NCBI RefSeq assembly: GCF_022539665.2 | Contig: NC_081331.1 | Coordinates: 2,948,501 to 3,012,500 of the forward strand | Length of the DNA: 64,000 bases | Direction: 5' to 3' | From: Daphnia carinata | Lineage: Eukaryota > Arthropoda > Branchiopoda > Diplostraca > Daphniidae | Made by a program: the position numbers and the translations under genes | Notes under the pieces: model-generated | Databases searched by the model: none | What the model saw: the letters and a program-made list of their open reading frames with translations, nothing else | What the model was told of the DNA's origin: nothing | Shown: piece by piece, positions 1-11,681 of the stretch | Layout of the letters: each line of letters starts with the position of its first letter | Position numbering within the stretch: the stretch's first letter is position 1

Positions 1-2106
1 TTTGTTTTTATTTTTCTGGCATTTCCAGTCAAAGCGAAATCAGTCTGCCGGTAACGCAACAATCATTTGTTTTGGAATGAAAATAAAACACAAAAAAAAA
101 AATAAATGTTGCGCAAAACAAGCAAAATCAGAACTAGAAAAAGCCAGTGAAAATAAAAGATTACATTTATTTTTGTTTGAGGAAAAAACGACGACGGACT
201 CCGAAAAAAAAATGAGTGAAAGTCAAGGCCAGTTGCGCTTTAATTACAAAAAAAAAATAAAAAATAAAATATCAAAAGAAAAGAGTTAGATAGTTTTTTG
301 GATTTCTTCGGGTCTCGTTAACGGACTTGATCCAATCACCAAACAGCGGATCACAAGGAGCAAAACAGGCAGCCATCCATGAAATGATTTCTCATTTTTT
401 CTTTTTTTTTTTTTTCGTTTATTATTCTTTCCCGTCAGTCTATAAAATCATAATTGCTTGGCTGCAACAGCTCCCTACTGCGTTGCTGTTAAGCAGTCGG
501 ATGGGGGGATGACGAATGCCTCTGCGGGATCTAATTATGTGAAAAGAGTGCGACGTGAAACGGCGGGGCTGCGCGAAAAAGGGCGAACTAGAATAGGAAA
601 TCACATCAACTGATAAAAGCATCGCCCTTTCAAGACTAAAATAAAACAAGAAATTATAAAAGACGAGTAGCGAATAGCTTGGGAAAGACGCACAGCAAAA
701 GTCCATTACGCAATTTTTTTTTTTTTTTTTTTTTTTAACAATAATGTCATCATCCACTTTTTTTTTTTCCCCCGCATTTATTGTTGTGCTTTTAAAATGC
801 TCGTCTTCCCCTGTTTTCATTTTATCAGACATCAGTCCACCGACGCAGAGAAAAATAAAACAAAAAACCGGCTATGCGTTTTAGACGCGAAATAGAAAAA
901 AGAAAATCATCCGGAATTAATGGGAAAACGATGCATGCATTAATTTTAAAGAAATATATAATAATAATCCAAACTGGTGATACTTGTACGGTAGATAACA
1001 GACAATCGACGCATTTCGTAAGAGTTTTTTTATTTTTAAACGATATCAACGGTTCGTTGAACGCACGTTCTTCTATTGTAACCCTGACATTTCTTTAGTG
1101 AACGATAAACTCATCATCGTGCGATTCGCTGGGGCAACGCTTTGCACTTAATGTCCAACATGGTATTCTTTGTGATGAGTTTTAGAATAGGAGGAGGAGC
1201 TTTACGTTGTTTTTTGACAGTCACTGATGACAAACGAATTTCATCCAGCGGCCTCTTTCAGTTCGTTGCAGATCGTTGTGCAATACGTGGAACGTCACAT
1301 GAAATTTCGGGAATGTTTCACAACGTAGTTCCGGCACTATTCCATATATCGGCCATGAACCTGTGATTTCTATTTGTTTTTGAATTTGAAATCAAGATAG
1401 AACATTTTTTCGTTTCCTTTTTTTATCCAGTGCACGTAAAAAACCCAGGCAATAGATTGAAAGGCGTGGCTGCCATTGGCCGCTGGTGCCGTGTTTGCAG
1501 GTTACCGGTTATCGCTAGTGGCTGTGCATATTTGCGAGAGCGGCTATCGTGATTGACGCTTTAAAAAAAAAAAACGAATAAAACAAAGAGACTATGCACA
1601 AAAATCCCTTCCGGCTTTTGTTTTTTTTTTCTTTTTCTTTCCTCAATTATAATGTGCATCCAAATACGGAATGAAAGGCGTGATGGGGTCAAGTTTGGAG
1701 GGTATAATCTAATAACTTGTACAGCAGAAAGAAAAAAAAAAAAAAAAAAAATGAGAAGCCTCTTCTTATAACCACAGAATAAACACGATGTTTAATCGTT
1801 TTTTTTTTTTCCTTTTTATTCCAATCTTTATTGGATTTTAGTTGCGTCTGTGCTTTTTTTTTGGTTGTTGTTGTTTTATTAATATCTTCACGCTGTGACC
1901 TACTCCCTGCGCCGAAGAGATTTCGTGATTGCCATTTGCCCAGTTACTGTACGATTCTACTATCCTATATCCCACTCCCGGTGGACTATGCCAAAGTAGG
2001 TCATTGGTTCATCCATCCGACCATCAGTTCAAAAACATGCAATTCCCGCTTCTTCTTTTTTTTTTTTTTCTTTCTCTTTGAAATCAAAACGGTGTAACAT
2101 TTAGAA

Positions 2107-2125
2107 AGAGAGAGAGAGAGAGAGA
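2107..2125. repeat. (AG)n microsatellite
   Basis: About nine AG units, followed directly by an A run. Seen directly in the sequence. Confidence 0.9.
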
Positions 2126-4009
2126 AAAAAAAAGTGAAAATAAAAAGAGGAAAAGAAAGTTCTTGTCCCGGGGTTTGTGTGCGGCCGCTTTCAGAGCCAA
2201 ATAGCGCAAACATTGTGGAACATCCGGCGACCCGGAGAACGACCGGACGAACGGGACGTCAGGAATTAAAAAATCTCGTTTTTTTTTGTTTTTTTTACAA
2301 AAAAAGAGGAAGTCAAATCAAATCCCCCCCCCTAAAAAAGAACTTGTTTTATTTTTAAAGGAGAGTAGAACAATAATACAACAGAATAAAAAAAAAAAAA
2401 AAAAAAGGACACATACGCAGCAGGACCAGTAAATAGAGGAGCATCCGCATCCGGAATGCAGAAACGTGCAGTAATTGCACAAGCGGGACAAAAACAAAAA
2501 ATCAACGGGAGAAAACAACCCCCCCCCCCCCCCATATCTTTCCAAAACAAAGTCCCGTTGGTGAAAACGTCAAAATTTTTAGGTAAAAACAAAAAACAAT
2601 AAAAAAATAAAACTAAAAAAAAAGCAAAGAAAAAGGCAAGTAACAAATGCTCTGGTCAGTTTTGACATTTTGCAGCCATTGTCATGATGGAAGTGCGTCG
2701 TTATTTTACGATGGCCGCATACACTGACGAGCCGGAAAACACGACACTCTCTACGACCGAAGCTTTAAATTGTAATTCGCACGGCAATAGTTCATCATCC
2801 CATTTCTCTCTCTTTTTTTTTTTTTTTTTTTTCATTATTTTTTTTTTTACGTCCGTTTCTGTTGCAGCACATTTTCGGGCGCGTTCTTCAAATATTTTGC
2901 CTAGCGCGTTCAAGGCCCTGCACTCGCCGAAAGGTCCGCGCATAATTCGTTGCGCGAACGAAGATGAGGGTTTTTCAGCATAAATAATGACGCTCCTTTT
3001 CTTGATTTCGCATCCATCTTTTGGCACGGAATGCACACAAGCACAATCTACTATTACACATCTGCTGTTTTTTTTTTTTTTTTTCTTCATATAATCGTAC
3101 GCTAAGGACTGCGAAGCGCGTGCTGCAGTGTAACGCCGACATAAGAAAAAATGGAAGGGTACACACACATACAAAAAAAAAAGTGAGGCGCGTGTGCCGA
3201 CAACGGTTAAAGGCCTGTGATTATATTAACTCGCCCGCAGTTACAAACGCACACACACACACAGGGGTTACACTATACTTGTGTGTCCATAATGACGGTC
3301 ACTACACCTATGCAAGCTTCTAGATTATCCTAGTGGATCGTTTTTTCAGAATTATTATTATGCCATAGAGCGCCCAGGTAACCTTGTACCTGATATTTTT
3401 CCAGCTGGCCACAGCAAATGATTTTTTGTTTTCTTTCGATTTTTTATTCGGTTCGTTTCCCTCCGCGAATGTTAGGTGTGTCCACACATCGTGAATGGTG
3501 GGAATCAACCTTGACAGGTGGTAGAGAACAAAAAAAAAAAAAAAAATAAATAAAAACATTCCCCCATTAACGACCGCGGCAATGTTCTGAAGTAATAGTA
3601 CAAAAAAAATCAAATGACAAAAACCTTAAAGTGGTGTGACAGATTTCAGGGAAAAAAAAAGGGATTCGAAGGAATTCGCAAAAGTGGGTGCTACCGCTGC
3701 TCCTACACTTACACGAAGGTAAAAATGTATAACAATAGCCGAAAAAATATGAGCAAAAAAAAAAAATAAATAAATAAATAAAACTGGATCTCGTTTTGGC
3801 CATTGCTGAACCAGTTCTTTTACAGCCGTCACGTAAAAACATCACAACAAAAAAAAAAAATTTGCCCTCGTGAATCTTTTCGTGAAAAGAAGACAATGAA
3901 GCAACAAGTAGGAAATGGTAGCAGAATGCCAAGTGAGTTAATATCATCTAGCTGCCGATTGCGGTCACGCTCTTCTCCCGACAGCCGTTCCACATTCAGG
4001 AACGGCGCG

Positions 4010-4033
4010 CACACACACACACACACACACACA
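4010..4033. repeat. (CA)n microsatellite
   Basis: About twelve uninterrupted CA units in non-coding DNA. Confidence 0.9.
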
Positions 4034-5447
4034 AAACACGAGCAAAAAAAGAATTGCATTTGCATGGCTCTCTTTTTCTCAGCAGCCGCAGGAAAGAAGA
4101 CGCAAAACAAATTAAAATTACCACATATTTTTTTGGTTTTTTTTTTTTTGGTTTAAGAGCCTCGAATAAGTGATGCCTGCCTTTATTTGTTATTGTTTAT
4201 CTCATAGCCTGAAAACGTCGCCTTACTTCTCGTCCATTACAACGAGATTACGTATTCTTCTCTTTATTATTCATTTTAATCTCGCGTATATTTCTGTTTT
4301 TTAATGGTGGGCCAAACATGTCCTTATCACAGGTGTTAAACAATGCCGGGTATCGCCAAAAAAAAGGAAAAGAAAAAAAAAAAAAAATTCATCCTTTTAC
4401 CTTATTAGTATTTCAAACGAGGGGCCCCCCGATATTCATTAATCGGGAGGCGCTGGGAAAAAGAACAAGGGCACATTCGCAGGTAGCCGTCCTTTATATC
4501 ATGACGATCAATTCTTTTTTTCGCAACACGGCGCACTTTTTTTTTAGTCTCCCCCCTCCCCGCTTTTATTTTTTTCAAGTCCTAACAGCCGCACATGGCG
4601 CAGGTCGTTTGCCTCAAACGCAAGTTCAGAAAACGGAACATTTTTTTGCGTTAGTTGAAATAAACATCAACTTTATTCCATTAAAAAAACACAAACACAT
4701 TGACAATCTGGCGTTGTAAATGACTCGATCATAACCATTTGATTGTTGTACATATTCAGAGGGATCCTTCTCGATGGACTAATTATGTTTGTTTTGTTTG
4801 TTTTTTTTCCTATTTTTAAACCAGGAGGGGCGAAGAACATTGAAGTATTGCGTGAGTCTTGGAGCGAAACGTCCTCCGGTAAGGTCCAGTCCCATTGCCG
4901 GATTGCGGCTTTTTTTTTTTTTTAAGACTGACCCTTTTTTTTCATTTTTTTTTTTCTCAGCCGTGGTTTTTTGAAAAAAAAAGAAAAAGAAAACAGTAAC
5001 CACCGATTAGGGAAATAAAACTTCGGAGCATTGCAAGGTCGGAATTCATTGGATTTCGATCTTTTGCTAACGACAAACGACAGACTCTCTTTCCATTTTT
5101 TTTTCTAACTTACATACATAAACGTAACTAGCATCTAACGCTGATGACTTTTATGTTCTCTTGTGGGCGCAGAGGTTGAAGAAGAAAAAAAAAAAAAAAT
5201 ACAACTCGAACTTAAATATATAAAAAAAAAAAAAAAAAGAATGGCGGGAGAGAAAGAGAAGGGAGGGCCGCAAGGGGCGGATGACCGTGATGGAGGTGCT
5301 CGGGCTTCAATCCCGCCCCGAGCTAAAATCTACCTGTCTCTAAGCATTTTATTTTTTCTCTCCCCTCCTTCCTTCCCCTCTTTTTTTTTTTTTTTTTCTT
5401 TTCCAGTGTGTATGAGAAAGAGCACACACACACACACACACGCACAG

Positions 5448-5478
<31 letters not shown>

Positions 5479-6099
5479 GAACACAGAACTACCTGGCGGA
5501 GAGAAGAGAACTTCGAATGTTTATTGCGCTTTACACAAACTGCAGTATATAGCTGGCCTCGGTCGCGGTTAGTCCGTTAGTTGGCTGGCGGCCGTCCTAC
5601 ACGATAGTTGTGTCTCTCGCCCCTTTATTTGAAAAAAAAAAAAAATAATAATAATAATTCTTTTTCTTTCTTTCCTCCTCACCTGACGTGTGTTCGTGAG
5701 TCGACGGACTCATTTCAAACAGTTTTCAGTGATACTTAAAAAAGCAAGTGGAAAATAATTCAACAAGTTCCGTGTTTTTCTTTGAAAAAAAAAAAAAAAT
5801 CCCCAAAATGTTGTGACTTATTATTATTTTTTTTTTTCCTGAGTGCAATGAAGATTGAAATCCTTGTGTTTGGTGTGTGATCGATTACTCCGACAGGGCA
5901 CGCAAAAAAAAAAAAAAGCCGCATGGTGACGAGTCGTTGAACTCGTGAGATCGTGCGGCCGCAGCCCCAAAATATAAAAGGTGGAGGTGATTGTCTACAA
6001 AAAGGAAACACAAGAATTCAGTTTTTTTTTTGATTCTTAAAATAAAAAAAAAAAAACGAATTTAATTCTCATCGTGTGGAAAACGAAAAGAAAAAAAAG

Positions 6100-8466
6100 A
6101 TGGCGGGATCGGATGGAGCCATCCTGCTGACGACGGCCAGGTGGAGCGGCAGCAGCGGGAGTGGTTCCTCGGGTCAATGCGAGGACTCGCCTCACGTTTA
6201 CCTTCACGATGTCGTCAAATCGGGCGAGTTGCCGCAACTGGTCCGCATCGTCAAGGGCTCTTACCTGGGCCTGGGCGCACCCTCTTTGCCCAATCCATCT
6301 CTGTCATCAACGGCCCTAGTGGCCTCGGCTGGTGTCAGTCTCCGACTGGCCGTCCAGTGCCTCAAATTCAAAGACAATCACAAGACGGTCAACGTCGGCC
6401 CAAAGTTGGCCATCCCCGAAACTTTCGACGGTTACTTTGAAATCCTCAATGAAGACGGACGGGCCGTCAGGGGCATCGAGTCGGTGAACGAGCTGGCACG
6501 CAAGTTTCCCGACTCTTGCCTCGTCCGTCAGAATATCAAAGTCTTCTACCAGCAGTCGACGGACAGCAGTGCCAAGTCGGCCGACCACGTTTGCCACAAC
6601 ATCACCGAGCGCTCGCGGACGCTGAACGCAGGCGAGCTCCTCGTGTTGGTGGGCGAAGTGAGCAGCGGGGGTCTCCTCTCGCCGTCCAGCGCTGGCCAGC
6701 GCTACTTGCGCTGCCTGGACTCGAGAGGCGACCACGTTTACCTGCCGATGGACATGCGGGCCAAATTCAGCGCCGTCGCCAAAGAGGACAACCAACAGGG
6801 CATCAGCGGCGTCCATCGCATCCGCGCCCTCCTCAACAAACGGCTCCCGTTGACCGTGAGAATGGTGTCGGGCAGCCCGCCAGCCGGACTGAAAATCGGC
6901 CAACAATTCTGCTACGAAATGCGGCTCCTGGCCAGTTTTAAAGAAGAGATGATCGTGGCTATGCCTTTGGGTGTCAACCAGGCCAAAACGTCGACCGATG
7001 GGCCGGGGGTAGTCATCATCCCGCCGACCGTTTCGCTCAAACTCCAATTGCCCGTTAACCGACAGACCCTCAAGGCTACCAAGGAATTCGCACGGATGAC
7101 GGAGCGCTGCCTACACCAGTACGGCCTCCTCTCGGACCGCATCCAGGTCTACGACGCCCATTTCAGCAAGAACTTGCGCTTCGACGGGCAGCACTGGCGG
7201 GTGCCCGTCCCGCTGCTCCTGGCTCCGCTCAGACGGAGCACCTCAGACCTGATCCAATCGATCACCGGACACGGCGGCAACAGGAAACATTCGCCCGAGA
7301 GTTCCATGAACGTCCTACAGTCACTGACGACCGAAGAATTGCCCGAAGCGGACGAAGACGGCCAGCAGGACGAGCTGCCGGTCGAGTACGACGAGATCGA
7401 CCAGATCTACGACTACATCCGCGGTTTCGCCCCACTGCCCAAGAACCTGAAGACGTCGTCGTCGACCTACGACATCTTCAACGAATCCAACCGGAGTAAC
7501 AGGAAGTCGGAGCAGCGTCGCAACCTCTACAACAAAATGGTCGTCGGTAAGAACACGTCCGAGTACAGTCATCAGCAAAAAATTCCAGTCAACGCCAGTC
7601 AAAAATGCAAACCGGTTCCGCCTCCGCTGGAAACGATTCCGACTCACCGGAACCGGATCAACAGCCACAGTAAGGAGGTCATCAGCAGTGCCGTGTCCAC
7701 CGAGAAAGAGGAGCAGGTCCACAACAATAGCACGGCCGTGACCAGCATCGCGGTGAATCACGGCGCTTCGTCGCCCGAACCTGTTGCCAAACCGCGCATG
7801 TACAGACAGCGCAGCGCCCTGGCCGCAGGCGCCGCCCCATCGGCTGCCGTCCAGCGGCTTTACAGCAAGAATCCGGCGGCGGTAGTGATACACCGTTCGC
7901 CCGGCATGCTGAGTCCGGCCGAGAGCAAGCAATCGCTGACTCCGTCGCCTCTTTTCAACATCCGCTACAAGTCGATGACGAATTTACTGGCCGCTTCGGC
8001 TGCCGACTCGGACACTTTGGGGTCCAGCCAGAGCGGGGGTCGGTGTTCGGGCGGATCGGCCGGATCCGCCGCCGTCCGGTCGCCGCATCACCCGAACCAG
8101 CAGCGCCTTCATCATCACGCGCAGAAGCAGCATTACGCGAGGCAAGTGTCGGCGCCGCCAGTGTCACAACACCGGCTGTTCCAGCTACATCGACCGCGAT
8201 CGCTGACTGATTTACTGTGGGGCCGCAACAGCGAGAGCCAGCGCAACAATCGGTCGGCTAACACCAAATCGCCTTTGAAAATTCAATTGCACCCGACTGT
8301 GGTGGCTGATGTCATCCCGTCGAGTTCCAGCCGAACGTCTGGACCGAAAAGGGAGGTCGCCGGCCGTCGCCGACACTCGGGATCCAACCACCTGCTCAAT
8401 ACAGCCGCCGGAAATGGATCCAGCAGCACTACCACTAAGAAACACACCATCTTCTATCACCTGTAA
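6100..8466 (+). CDS. CABIT-domain protein, single exon
   Basis: This is a 788-residue protein. The ATG at 6100 sits in a good Kozak context (AAGATGG). An in-frame TAA lies upstream at 6043-6045, so the frame is closed and no upstream exon is needed. Residues roughly 20-320 look like a CABIT domain (the all-beta domain of Themis and GAREM), beginning LPQLVRIVKGSYLGLG and including a GYFEILNED stretch. A later acidic, tyrosine-rich motif (EYDEIDQIYDYIRGF) resembles tyrosine-based adaptor sites. The C-terminal half is Ser/Pro/Gln/Arg-rich and probably disordered; I see no SAM domain. Known CABIT proteins are cytoplasmic adaptors linking receptors to Grb2 and MAPK signalling, so an adaptor role is inferred. 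The gene is strikingly GC-rich in AT-rich surroundings. The exact orthologue is not certain. Confidence 0.85.
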   Translation: MAGSDGAILLTTARWSGSSGSGSSGQCEDSPHVYLHDVVKSGELPQLVRIVKGSYLGLGAPSLPNPSLSSTALVASAGVSLRLAVQCLKFKDNHKTVNVGPKLAIPETFDGYFEILNEDGRAVRGIESVNELARKFPDSCLVRQNIKVFYQQSTDSSAKSADHVCHNITERSRTLNAGELLVLVGEVSSGGLLSPSSAGQRYLRCLDSRGDHVYLPMDMRAKFSAVAKEDNQQGISGVHRIRALLNKRLPLTVRMVSGSPPAGLKIGQQFCYEMRLLASFKEEMIVAMPLGVNQAKTSTDGPGVVIIPPTVSLKLQLPVNRQTLKATKEFARMTERCLHQYGLLSDRIQVYDAHFSKNLRFDGQHWRVPVPLLLAPLRRSTSDLIQSITGHGGNRKHSPESSMNVLQSLTTEELPEADEDGQQDELPVEYDEIDQIYDYIRGFAPLPKNLKTSSSTYDIFNESNRSNRKSEQRRNLYNKMVVGKNTSEYSHQQKIPVNASQKCKPVPPPLETIPTHRNRINSHSKEVISSAVSTEKEEQVHNNSTAVTSIAVNHGASSPEPVAKPRMYRQRSALAAGAAPSAAVQRLYSKNPAAVVIHRSPGMLSPAESKQSLTPSPLFNIRYKSMTNLLAASAADSDTLGSSQSGGRCSGGSAGSAAVRSPHHPNQQRLHHHAQKQHYARQVSAPPVSQHRLFQLHRPRSLTDLLWGRNSESQRNNRSANTKSPLKIQLHPTVVADVIPSSSSRTSGPKREVAGRRRHSGSNHLLNTAAGNGSSSTTTKKHTIFYHL

Positions 8467-9231
8467 TAACAGCAACAACAACAACACATATGCCTTCTTC
8501 TTTTCTTGCCTGACCTTGTACTTTTTGTTTGTTTCTGTTCCGTGTGTGTCTGTGTGTATGTGTGTGTGTAAGGCGCTGTTTATTTCATTTGGTTTGCTTC
8601 ATCATCTTCTGTTTTGTGTTTTCTTTTTTTTTTTTTTTTTTTTTTTTAATGTTCCGGGGTTGTTATTTTTCCTTCTTGTTTCTTCTATTCCGCGTTCCAG
8701 CTTGAATTTTTGTTCTTTTTTTTCCTTCTTGGAATTGCCTTCCAAACACACACAAAAATGATCAGCGCTAAAAATCACTTCATCTTTAACGAAATGCCAC
8801 ATATGCAAGTTCTAATGTCAATCCTTTCTGAATAGGAAAGGTAATTATTAATATTTTGTTTCGATATTTTTCAAAATGCATTCGCGTCAGAGTCAAATGT
8901 CAACCTGTAGATTACGAGAGAGTGAAATCTAAACTTTAAACAAAACAAAAAAATATGAAGAAGAAAACGAAAGGGCAAACGGAAGTGGAATCACAACAAG
9001 AGAAAAGTAAATTTGTACTTAATTAAATTAAAAAAAATAATGCCGAGCCGTGTATCGTTACGTTTCTTCAACGCGTGTTTATTTTTGTCAGAGAAAATTG
9101 TTTTTTTTTTTTGGTTTGTTTTTTTTTTTTTTTTTTTTTGCGTGTCTTTCCACCGTTTGTTTCCTTGCCTCCTTGGGTGTCTTTTGTTGTCTTTGTAATA
9201 ATTTCGCATTTGCAACAACAAAAAAAAAAAT

Positions 9232-9237
9232 AATAAA
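9232..9237 (+). terminator. Possible polyadenylation signal of the CABIT gene
   Basis: An AATAAA hexamer lies about 770 nt after the CABIT stop codon. In AT-rich DNA such a hexamer is expected by chance, so the assignment is weak. Confidence 0.25.
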
Positions 9238-11429
9238 TTTGAATTCGATTTCGAAACTATATGCAAATAACTCATTTTCAACATACACAGTTCTGGTCAT
9301 GCACGTTTAAAAAAAAAAATCAGATCTTTTGGACCAAGATTATTTCCAACCTCCATAGGGGAATTTTCCTTTTTTTTTACTTATCTTATCTTCTATTTGG
9401 AAAAGAGGAAGAGAAAAGCAAATTTTAGATAGGAAAAGATTAGAAACATATCTGAAAAAGCAGGGAGGGGGAGCCTCCAGTTCTTCAGGTGGAGGGTGAA
9501 GAAAAAAAAAAAAAAAAAAGAAATTCCCATTTGACACTTGTGCATCCATCGTCCTTCTTATTGTCCCACCTCTTCCATAAAGCCTTCCGCCATTAAGACT
9601 GCTACAGGTGACATATTGAACCAGGAAAAAAAAAAAAAAAAAAAGAAAACTGTCAGGACTTACGGCCGCTAAAGAAAGAATAAGTAACACAAAAGAACAA
9701 AATGTGAATAGTATCAAGTCGCCACAGCTGTTCTGGAACTCTTTTTTTTTTTTTTTTTTTTTCTTTAACCCACACACCCATAACAGCTTATGTATGCCAG
9801 TCTCTTCTTACCATCTCTCAAAAAATATATGTATCGTTTCTCTTTTTATTTCTTTGTATCACCCTACACATCTAAATACTTTATTTGTTGTCCATTTTGT
9901 TTTTCCCCATTTTCGCTGTGTGTACGTGCCCTGGAAGTTTAGCGCTATTATAACATCCCAAACTAAAGCAGGTTCAATTCTTCTTCTTTTATTTTATTTT
10001 TTTTTTTTTTTTTCCAACTCCAATGTAAATGAAGACGAAGGGAGCGGAGTAGGTCACCTCATTCCATTCCTTGTAAAGCGTGCGTTTCCCCGGCGTGCAA
10101 GACACGATCCCAGGGTAAGAGAGGAACGCTAGCAAAAGGTGAATATATAACAAACAAGGAGCAAGAAAATGAAAGAAAAAAAAGATAAATGTAATTTTAA
10201 CAAAAAGAGGTACTCCGAATGTCGGGAGTAAGACTCGTTTGAAGAACGGGTGACAGACGATGTTGTAACACAAAACCTGTCTGGAAATACGTTTTTCTTT
10301 CTTTTTTTTTTTTTTTTTTTTTAATCAACGTAAAACAACTTGGGTGTTTCTTTTTGGACGTATTTTGCATGTGGTAATAACAAAAAGAACCTTCGTTCAT
10401 TTTTTTTGTTTTGTTTTTTGTTTTTCTCCCTGGAAACAATTAAAGGCATGCTAGGGGCAGTTCAGGAGAAAACGAGGGTGTAACCATTTTTTCTTGAGGG
10501 CCTCAAAGGGGTTGATTGCCTCTCCCCTGTTTGTTGGTTTTATTCCACGCAGCTTGTTCCAGTTACATACGGAAAAAAAACGATGGGGGTGAAGACTCAT
10601 AAAAAGACAAAAAAAAAAAATTCTCTTTTGTCTGGAACATTTTCCAAGGACTCGCAGCAGCAGCCATGCCCAGAAGACATGGCGCATCTTCTCCATGTTT
10701 TTTTTTTTTTGTTTTTTTTCTGTTCATCTTCGTACAAAGACAATTTTCTTTTCGCTTCTCATAATGTTCTTTTTCATGGCTGTCTCTCCCCCGAGCTTCT
10801 GCTAAAAAAACACCTGACGTAGCTACTCTTTTTAATTTAGCATTAGTCGCGTCTTAAATAGTTTATGCACATAATGCAACAGCGTCCTTCAACCGCAAGA
10901 CAAACCCGGATGGCGAGATCATCCTAATGAAGAAAATATGGCAGTAAACATCATCTTTTTTCTTCCCTGTGTGTGTGTATTGTCTTTTGTTTAGTGTTGT
11001 AACTGCGGGAACATATTGAAGATGGCCCCAAAAAAAAATAAAAAATAAAAAAACAATAAGTCAATGCCAGAAAATGCGCGAGTGAATGCATGAATTGTAA
11101 TGAGACACTCATCTGCGTCGGTGACGTCAGCCACACGCATTCACTCTTTCGAACTCTGTCTGCTCAAAAGTGGAGAATCTTATTATATCTTAGCAGGTGG
11201 AAGGTTTTTTTATGTCTTAAAAATTTAGCTATTTTTTTTTTTTTTTTTTTGTTAGATGGCGAAATTCACAAATCACGTGCAGATGACCGAAAATGTGGCG
11301 GGCCTTGGCGCAATCAGTTTCCCCTAGGTCGAACGCGAGGCGGTCGCTGCCTTGTCACGCACGGGAATGAGGGTGTGTGCAACAGGTATTGTACGCGTTT
11401 CAATTGCAAGTATGCATTTTTCTCGAAGA

Positions 11430-11431
<2 letters not shown>

Positions 11432-11464
<33 letters not shown>
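11432..11464. repeat. (GA)n microsatellite, slightly imperfect
   Basis: A GA-rich tract of about 33 nt with one or two extra A residues. Confidence 0.85.
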
Positions 11465-11654
11465 AGCGAGAATCCTCTAGATTTTGAGCGTGAGTTGGCC
11501 GTGCGTTCCTCTGAAATGGTGTGGGCGTCGCAAAAGAGCTACACACAAGGTCGTTTGCTTAATTTTTGATGAGAGCCCAGGTAAATCCCAGCGCCGGCTC
11601 CGACCGTGGGAGTATTAAAGCGGCTTCTTCTATATTCAACAGCAGGGTCGTATG

Positions 11655-11681
11655 TATATATATATATATATATATATATAA
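11655..11681. repeat. (TA)n microsatellite
   Basis: About thirteen TA units in a row, in non-coding DNA. Confidence 0.9.

Larger units (their letters stand above)
1..6099. other. Non-coding upstream region, low complexity
   Basis: No supportable gene is seen here. The sequence is AT-rich and full of A or T runs of about 10-20 nt, a C run near 2520-2533, and small CA and GA microsatellites. Open frames are short and dominated by Lys or Phe runs made by the homopolymers, so they are not genes. The last few hundred bases probably hold the promoter and 5' UTR of the CABIT gene that starts at 6100, but I cannot place the transcription start. Confidence 0.6.

Noticed and set aside
440-832. 130-codon minus-strand frame with Lys runs
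   Set aside because: Made by poly(T)/poly(A) tracts; no domain and no splice context.
6316-7047. 243-codon open frame on the minus strand
   Set aside because: It lies wholly antisense to the CABIT gene and arises from the strong G/C codon bias there. No domain is recognisable.
7321-7932. 203-codon minus-strand frame
   Set aside because: Another antisense shadow of the CABIT gene, rich in Arg and Val as expected from the opposite strand.
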